Both the position numbers and the translations under genes were made by a program. This document shows, piece by piece, positions 55,632 to 64,000 of a stretch of DNA of 64,000 nt (position 1 is its first letter; the number at the start of each line of letters is the position of its first letter). The stretch spans positions 65,446,123 to 65,510,122 of the forward strand of contig OZ022503.1 in the NCBI GenBank assembly GCA_963989385.1. The letters are read 5' to 3'. Below the pieces are notes generated by a model that was not told where the DNA came from, did not search any database, and saw nothing but the letters and a program-made list of their open reading frames with translations. This DNA comes from Ctena decussata. Lineage: Eukaryota; Mollusca; Bivalvia; Lucinida; Lucinidae.

Positions 55632-57129
55632 TATAGGAGATAAAAGCGTGACGTCACTGATAAGACACCTGGGGGATTTCCCGAGTCTGGTTGGCAGAAA
55701 GACTGATACAGTATTATAGTATACACTTAACGCGCATGATTGTTTGTATAAAATCTGAATTTAAAAGAGCAACATTTTAATGTTTTAGACAGAAAATATG
55801 TTAGGCTTACATTTTCTTTAATGAAATTGAATTTCATGATTTAATATGCGTGCTAAGCTGCTTCAAAAAAAATATAATATTTTTTGCTTTCTATCACACA
55901 TGTTCATAGCGCAAATTTATAAAAGTCTAGATGATGTAGCGTGTAAAAAGGGAAACGGAAAATACAACGAATGAATGAACGAACAAACCAGTAAATGAAA
56001 GAATGACTGAATAAATGGCAGTGAATCGTTGATGAATGACTCAAGATGCATATCTTTTTCTTTTATATTTCTTAGCTCAAGCTTTTGAACTTCATGTAAC
56101 TTTCAAAAAGTACTGTTGGCTTAGCTCTTTATAAGAATTTTATAAACTGTTCTAAAATCAATATTTTAAGTGGAATTTACTTGTTTTAGGATATAGCTAA
56201 AAGCTTACACTGAAACGAGATGAAATGCGAAATTCAATTTTTGTTAGCATTAAAATATTCTTAACTTGGTAGATCCTGCATTCACAAAATTCAATATATA
56301 CTTTTTATTATAGAAACTCTAATAAAAATTATCTGAGTCTGTATCCTATGTTAATTTTCTAAATTAAAAATGTTTCCTGTTGTATAATAGTATCTGCGCT
56401 GTCTTCAGTAGACCCTTTGATCAAGGACTTATCATAGTTAAAAAAAAACGCCGCTAGTTTCCTGTGGTGAATATTTGAAATAAACATGTATCTAAAATAA
56501 ACTGTTTGTGCGCCGAGTGCGGCTAATTATCCGCTAGGTAAAACGTATGGCTTCCTCTATTTTATTTATTTTTCTTTCTTTCTTTATTGTTAATTTTTTT
56601 TAAGAAATCCCAACCATCGATAAATATTATTATTTCTATTATTTTTTTTTTATTATTATTTTCTTTTCCCAAAATCCGATCGACATTTCGCAGTAATTCC
56701 GCTTAAGTTCTCTGAGATATAATATTCTACTTTTTATTATTTTTTTTTCATCTTATCCTATTTATACTGATAAATATATTTTAAGTAGAAAATATTGAGA
56801 TACTGATCAACATTATTTTCGATTTATTCTCTTAATATTTTTTCAGTCCGGTTAAGTTGATGGGTACACACAAATACGCGATTTACTAGATGAATTCAAT
56901 TAATTCAATTATTTCTTTTTCGTATGACGGGTGACTAAGACCTTATTTCCTATTGTTTTAAATCGGAAGCTATTTATTCGCACTAATTTAGTTATCTTTT
57001 ACGCATTTTAGCGATTACACTTCAGACTACCCTATAGAAAAACACTGTCACCTGCTAATCTTTTGCCAACCAACCTATCCACGTGATCATCCGATGACGT
57101 CACTGTGGGGATTCCCGTTATCTCCTATA
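55632..57129 (-). mobile_element. 1.5-kb non-autonomous DNA element, copy 2 (uninterrupted)
   Basis: Inverted ends TATAGGAGATAA / TTATCTCCTATA with GTGACGTCA just inside each. Reverse complement of 18586-21314 minus its insertion. AT-rich, without ORFs. It abuts the hairpin-module array that begins at 57127. Confidence 0.85.
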
Positions 57130-57490
57130 AATAGAGGATCTTACATGAGTGCTCATGTATTATTGAATTAATTAAACGAGTTGGGGAAAAAGATAAGATG
57201 CGAGGCTTTGCCGAGCATCTTATCGGTTTTTCCCAACGAGTTTAATAAATTCAATAATACAGGAGCACGAATGCAAGATTTTATTTATCATATGACACTA
57301 AAATCGCATTTTATTAGCAAAATTTGCACTAAAACGTCACGATTTCGCCATTAGAAAACGCGACGTTTTAATGAATGTCAACGTATAACGTTACGACGTA
57401 ATTTGCATATTTAATCCACTAGTGGATTATCGTTTTCAATGCATGGCTTTATTACACTCTCAGATGCGACGTCATATGATAAATAAATTT
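57127..57490 (-). repeat. Two-module hairpin element, type A, inverted
   Basis: Starts ATAGAGGATCTTACATGAG and ends GCGACGTCATATGATAAATA; same as 2741-3102 in reverse. Confidence 0.85.
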
Positions 57491-57734
57491 TCAATAACCA
57501 GTATTTGTTACTGTGAATTCACAATGGGAGATGATTTTATGATATCCACAGTCTAGAAATCGAATTATGGATAGTCCATAAATCGAGTCTGTAATATCGA
57601 AAAAAAAACATTCAAAAATGCAGAGAGATCACAAAACTGATTTCCGAACAACCCCCCTTGAAGTAACGAAATAGCATCTTCTATCGAATTTTGAAATGTT
57701 TCATGGCGGACAAGACATACTTCAAGGAAGTAGC

Positions 57735-57955
57735 AACCTATATGCAACTACGCACGTGCATATTGAAATTTTGTCAAATCGACAAAATTTCAATATGCAC
57801 CTGCATATTTGCATGCTGAAATTTCATAAATTAAGAATATTTCAATATCAACTGCCAAAGTGGTGTAATACCACCTTTACCTTCCAGCAGTAGAGTATAA
57901 AACATGATTGTACGTATCATGAAATCGCAAGTTGCATCCTACACTTTGTAGGAGG
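57735..57955. repeat. Repeat related to the 18211 MITE
   Basis: GCATATTGAAATTTTGTCAA / GACAAAATTTCAATATGC hairpin, then CACCTGCATATTTGCATGCTG shared with 18285-18307. Confidence 0.65.
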
Positions 57956-58143
57956 TTATCTTGGTCTACACATTTTACACGTGCACTTCGGTCCAAATAT
58001 TTTACCCATTTTGCACGGTGGACTCTTCTACGTCGCAGTCCGGACAGGTCCACTGCCAATATAAGGGGTGTCAGTGTCTGATTTACTTATGACTACTTTA
58101 TACTTTCTCAAAACTGCTTGTATTTCATACAAAGAGGGTAGAG

Positions 58144-58198
58144 GCTGATCAGACGCCGCGTTTAAGCGGCGTCTGATCAGCGTCTTCCCTGTTTGTTG
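58144..58198. repeat. H1-family hairpin with perfect 15-bp stem
   Basis: CTGATCAGACGCCGC and GCGGCGTCTGATCAG around GTTTAA, followed by CCCTGTTTG. Confidence 0.8.
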
Positions 58199-58255
58199 AA
58201 GCTGCCTGTATGAACGTCAGACATAAAGCAGTTAAGACACCCGCATATACATTAC

Positions 58256-58372
58256 CTATACATGAATTGTTTGCAGCAACATATTCGTATCCTTCTGAAC
58301 AGACACATCGGGCGAGTTCTGGAGCTGGTGCTGTCATACACAAATGTGGACACTGTCTCGCCAAACAATAAT
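58256..58372 (-). CDS. LRP-like second gene: EGF-like exon
   Basis: A 117-bp exon, acceptor TACTTTATAG before 58372, donor ATAG|GTAATG; phase 1 at both ends. The peptide (D)YCLARQCPHLCMTAPAPE continues LARCVCSEGYEYVAANNSC. Six cysteines in EGF order (YC, QC, LC, RC, VC, SC), with CPHLC and CVCSEGY typical of LRP EGF modules. It follows the closing blade at 61798-61645 (G+AT gives Asp). Confidence 0.9.
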
Positions 58373-58798
58373 CTATAAAGTATAAAGATAAGCAATGCTC
58401 AGGAGTTGATACAATAAGATCCAATAACCCGCCCTCAAACCCAAAAGGGAAGAAAGTATATATATACATAAAGTGACAGTAGTTCACAAAAGGCACGCAC
58501 GGTATATCGAACAAACAGCACCTTCCCAGACTTAAAGTCATTCAGTTACTTAAAGTGGATCTACCTCTAAATATTTGGTGAACGAAGGTACTGATGTGGA
58601 CAACAAAAACAAGTGAGAGTAAGAAACTACAAAAAAATTGTTTATAAAGAAACTGACATGTAATGGAACAAAACAGAGAATGTTAGCAGCTCCAGAAACT
58701 AGCGTATTATTCTGAAACTGTAGCAGACTCGTAACCACATAAATTCTAACCATTACGATACAGAAACACGACGGCGATACACGATGAACAGTCTATGG

Positions 58799-58988
58799 CA
58801 GAGCTCCAGATAAGAGGGGGTATTGAGGATAATTCAAAGATAATTTTTCTTATTTCTCAACGAAAACATATATTGTGACCCCTCATTAGAGACGGTTCTA
58901 ATGATGGGTCACAAAATATGTTTTTGTGGAGAAATATGGCTAATTATCCCAAAATTATCTCTGTTACCCCTTCTTATCTGGAGCACTG
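58799..58988. repeat. ~190-bp fold-back element, copy
   Basis: AGCTCCAGATAAGAGGGGG mirrors CCCCTTCTTATCTGGAGC. Contains ATATATTGTGACCCCTCATTAG and its inverse. Same family as 53098 and 21583. Confidence 0.85.
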
Positions 58989-59281
58989 TATGGGAACACT
59001 GATCGAGCTGCTCGAAATGAATCAAAGTCGTATTTTTATTTTCATCTCCGTTTGCCATTTTATCAGTAAACATGTGAAAAAATACGTTTAAAATTCCTAC
59101 TTTTGTTGGCTGCTTGAACATTCTGCTGTTTGTTGACAAACACTCAAGGCCATTTTTAACAGAATGACGTCATTAAATATACATAAATGCTTGTCCGTGA
59201 CACAGTGTTGCGCCAGAGGTAAAATGACATTTCTTTTCTGTGTAAGTAGGTGCCCAGTAGGCAAACAAAGTTGAACCGATA

Positions 59282-59396
59282 TTGAATTTATTCTGGAATG
59301 TAGATATCTCATTTATTATATCAGATATATAATATACCATATAAGGTATCTTATTTATTATATAAGATATCTTATTTATCAATATATCTTATATAC
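59282..59396. repeat. GATATC/TTATAT satellite, left part
   Basis: Degenerate repeats of AAGATATCTTATTTAT. The array continues at 60732-61375 on the other side of the element 59398-60630. Confidence 0.8.
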
Positions 59397-59397
59397 A

Positions 59398-61375
<1,978 letters not shown>

Positions 61376-61644
61376 ATAGTATATAGTAAAACGGCTTGCC
61401 ATGGTTGATAAGTGCGCTAGTAGTATAAAAAATAATAGTCCGTCATGAGCTTGTCCAAGTAGAATAATTAATCTCGGGTTTGCAATTTCAACCCCTCAGT
61501 CACTGGTGTAATTCCGACCCCTCAAGTGGGACTTCCCAATCCTATACAGCCACTCATAATGTAATTTTAAAATCATAAGTGTGAAATAGATCTGGGATGG
61601 TCATTTAAAAGGGACGTCGTATCTCACATGTGAGAAAATTTTAC

Positions 61645-61798
61645 CTTGATCTTTTGGAGGTTGGTTGTCTTCCGTGTAAACTGCTATGCCATAAGTTATT
61701 TCGTTGCCAATTCTAATAGTGCTGAACATTTGATCTCCGTTCGTTTTGTTGAGAAAGTAAATTCGTCCATCGGAAATGTCGCTTATAACTGCCATTTC
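61645..61798 (-). CDS. LRP-like second gene: closing propeller blade
   Basis: A 154-bp exon, acceptor TTCTCTTCACGCAG before 61798, donor CAAG|GTAAAA; phases 0 in, 1 out, identical to the closing-blade exon 23073-22905 of the other set. The peptide EMAVISDISDGRIYFLNKTN continues GDQMFSTIRIGNEITYG and ends YTEDNQPPKDQ. GRIYFLNKTNG is the YWTD-position strand and turn. GIAVYTEDNQP is the standard run-in to the EGF module found next at 58372. Earlier blades must lie beyond the right edge. Confidence 0.87.
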
Positions 61799-61881
61799 CT
61801 GCGTGAAGAGAATGTGAAATGTTCTGGGAAAGTGTCAAACTTTATCATGCAACTTCTGTATAACTGATTGATAACCAAAAA

Positions 61882-62028
61882 TGAGCCGTGACACGACCCT
61901 TAGCTAGACCCTTAGCTACCCTTTAAGCGCTTAGCGAAGAGTCTGATCAGACTGGGCGGATGCCAAGGCTGATCTGAGTCTGCGCTGGGCGCACAACCAC
62001 ATTGTTGGTTTTGTCGTGGCGCGGCTCA
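61882..62028. repeat. M1 element, copy 12, internally deleted
   Basis: TGAGCCGTGACACGACC, then directly CTTAGCTAGACCCTTAG and the full right arm ending TTGTCGTGGCGCGGCTCA. Confidence 0.85.
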
Positions 62029-62384
62029 AATTACTTATCTCGCTTTAATGCGATAATGCAGTTTCGTAAATTGTATCACACAATGTACCGCCCTCAGTGC
62101 AGACCTGCAGGTGGTGGCGTTTGGGATAATCTCAGCATAAGAATGCCCGAATAACGTCGCCGAATTATACAACAGTACAAACGCAAACTAAAAAACTTTG
62201 ATCGAAATACGCGTAACCATCCTATTACTAAACCTATCAGGAAAAATAAACCTATTAGCTTAAACAAGAGTTGTCAGAAGACAACGAAGTGCGCATAATG
62301 GGCGCCTGACTCTTACAGTTACAAAGTATCTTGACTCAAAACCTTGTTAACATGGTTAACCAGGGGTGAATGTGGTAGCTAGTG

Positions 62385-62463
62385 CACAAATGAAAGTAAA
62401 AAGTATGCAAAGACCAGGAACTGAAACAATCAAAATCCAAATCCAGCCCTCAAACCATAGTTG
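62385..62463 (-). mobile_element. Very short 3' end of the YLDD retroelement
   Basis: The minus strand reads AACTATGGTTTGAGGGCTGG to TTTGCATACTTTTTAC, identical to 26180-26252. 5'-truncated to about 70 bp. Confidence 0.85.
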
Positions 62464-62469
62464 AAGTTT

Positions 62470-63125
62470 GCATCAGAAGCTAGACTAAGTCAGTTGTTCC
62501 CTTTGGCATACAGGGCCGACTTGCATGCCACTATCTGGACGCTTTGCGTACATTGAGGGTCGGGTCCTCGTGCACCAGACGGAGAGATACCAACTCAGTC
62601 TAACTTATAATGCCTCATGGTGACAAAGGGTGGTTCCTAGTATGGGTTTTCACACCACCTTTACCCAGTACTAAGTCGGTCTGATGATACCTCCTTACCC
62701 TTTGCAGACTTCTCATGTTTCCTTTGGCCCCACCCCATAACCTCACCCCTAGCCTGAACCAGCTGTCAAAGCCCGGTCTCCGTATAAACTATTTCATCTG
62801 TGATCGTTATGTCCAGTTTCAAACTCTCCAGGCAAGTAATGGTACCAGACTTATGATTTTATTCCCATTTTGCAAGTGTTTAATATGACCTGTTATACAA
62901 CCTGACCCCTGGCCCCACCCAGGAAAGCTTTACCATGAATTCAAAGATGTTGGTCTGGGTAAGTATCTTACTTCACCTAAACTTTGTAGCATATAAGGTA
63001 TCAAAGTTATAAACTCGAAGAGAAATGGATATTCATATTGCATATTTATTAAATAGTGTTAAAGGTATAAGGCAAAATCACTCAACCATAAATAAAGGTC
63101 AAGGACACAGGAGTCTGCATGGATG
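62470..63125. other. Unassigned sequence before the L1/Tx1-like element
   Basis: No exon or repeat family recognised. A GGCCCCACCC motif occurs twice (62730, 62910). Confidence 0.35.
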
Positions 63126-63129
63126 CTAT

Positions 63130-64000
63130 GCTATTTTTTGTAATTTGGAAAATAGAAATTTTGTGAATAAAACAATGTACAAATTAAATTCTAGTAGTGG
63201 AAAAATAATTTATGATCAGTTTCAAATTTTAGACAAGGCTAGGACCTTTTATTCTAACTTGTATAAAAATAATGATACAGATTTACAGGATTTGCTTTCT
63301 GATACATACTTGCAAGATAATACAATACCAAAGCTGACTAATGAGGAATCAAATACTTTGGAAGGGGACATAACTTTAGAAGAGGCATCAGTGACCCTCC
63401 GTAATATGAAAAACAATAAATCTCCTGGGTCTGACGGTTTTTCATCGGAATTTTTCAAAGTTTTTTGGCAAAAATTAGGCCATTTTGTGGTACGTTCATT
63501 GAATTACGGTTTTCATAATGGTGAATTATCCATTACTCAGAGAGAAGGCATAATTACATGTATAATAACATGTATCCCCAAAGAAAATAAACCTAGGGAA
63601 TTTCTTCGAAATTGGAGGCCTATTACTCTTTTGAATATAGTTTTTAAAATTGCCTCAGGCTGTATTGCAAATCGTATGAAACCGTTTCTAAATAAGCTTA
63701 TACATACTGACCAAACAGGATTCATATCTGGTAGATTTATAAGAGAAAATATTCGGCTTGTCTATGATTTAACGCAATATACAGAAGAAAATAATATTCC
63801 TGGCCTACTATTACTTATTGATTTTGAAAAGGCATTTGACTCATTGTCTTGGGCATTCATAAACAAAGTTTTGATTGCACTAAATTTTGGATCTTCTTTT
63901 ATAAATTGGATAAATGTATTTCATAAAAATTCAAAGTCAGCAATAAACCAGTCAGGACATCTGTCAAACTTCTTCTATTTAGGACGTGGCTGTCGACAGG
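63130..64000 (+). mobile_element. L1/Tx1-like LINE ORF2, RT domain, running off the right edge
   Basis: An open frame of about 290 residues without stop, from 63130 to the window end. Landmarks in order: FCNLENRNFVNK (linker before RT), LRNMKNNKSPGSDGFSSEFF (RT motif 0/1), REFLRNWRPITLLN (motif 2), DQTGFISGRFIRENIRLVYD, and LLLIDFEKAFDSLSW (motif A with the catalytic Asp). It then stops at YLGRGCRQ, where the GRGCRQGD motif begins. The YADD box would lie beyond the edge. A short in-frame repeat IITCIITCIP suggests a 12-bp duplication. It is on the strand opposite the LRP-like exons. The 5' part (endonuclease) is missing, so it is truncated near 63130. Confidence 0.9.

Overview
The window looks like intron-rich nuclear DNA of an invertebrate animal, most likely a bivalve mollusc. 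Intron/exon structure with GT/AG sites, AT-rich sequence and very dense short fold-back repeats support this. So do elements built of tandem cores followed by GGAC/ACGG microsatellites (like the 'pearl' elements described from bivalves) and mollusc-type retroelements. The species-level attribution is recalled from general familiarity and was not tested.

Genes: all convincing exons are on the minus strand. Twelve exons between 36,650 and 1,700 (eleven positions in the mRNA, two of them alternatives) form one phase-consistent model for an LRP-type receptor. It runs YWTD beta-propeller 1 (36.6-22.9 kb), EGF-like (17.8 kb), propeller 2 (16.3-4.3 kb), EGF-like (1.8 kb), then continues off the left edge. 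The first propeller aligns in layout with the N-terminal propeller of LRP5/6/arrow, but its YWTD motifs are degenerate. Three further minus-strand exons at 61.8, 58.3 and 55.2 kb encode a last propeller blade, an EGF-like module and a Thr/Pro-rich segment. They may belong to a second, upstream relative of the same family. A possible signal-peptide exon lies at 45.4 kb, but its phase does not fit the 36.6 kb exon directly.

The gene has three local duplications that touch splicing. There are two 154-bp versions of the same propeller exon with identical phases (32.8 and 32.1 kb), which can only be used one at a time. There is a 35-bp tandem copy of a 5' splice site (22.9 kb) and a 71-bp triplication that repeats a 3' splice site (4.4-4.6 kb).

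Everything else is repeats. These include about 12 copies of a ~230-bp near-palindromic element, alternating arrays of two hairpin modules, and several TIR-bounded elements with tandem cores. There is also a pair of 1.5-kb DNA elements in opposite orientation, a 4.3-kb inverted repeat, tRNA-like SINE pieces, and two copies of a LINE with a (TAGAA)n tail. A YLDD reverse-transcriptase element leaves 5'-truncated copies, and an intact-looking L1/Tx1-like ORF runs off the right edge. Nested insertions and empty-site comparisons allow several insertions to be ordered.
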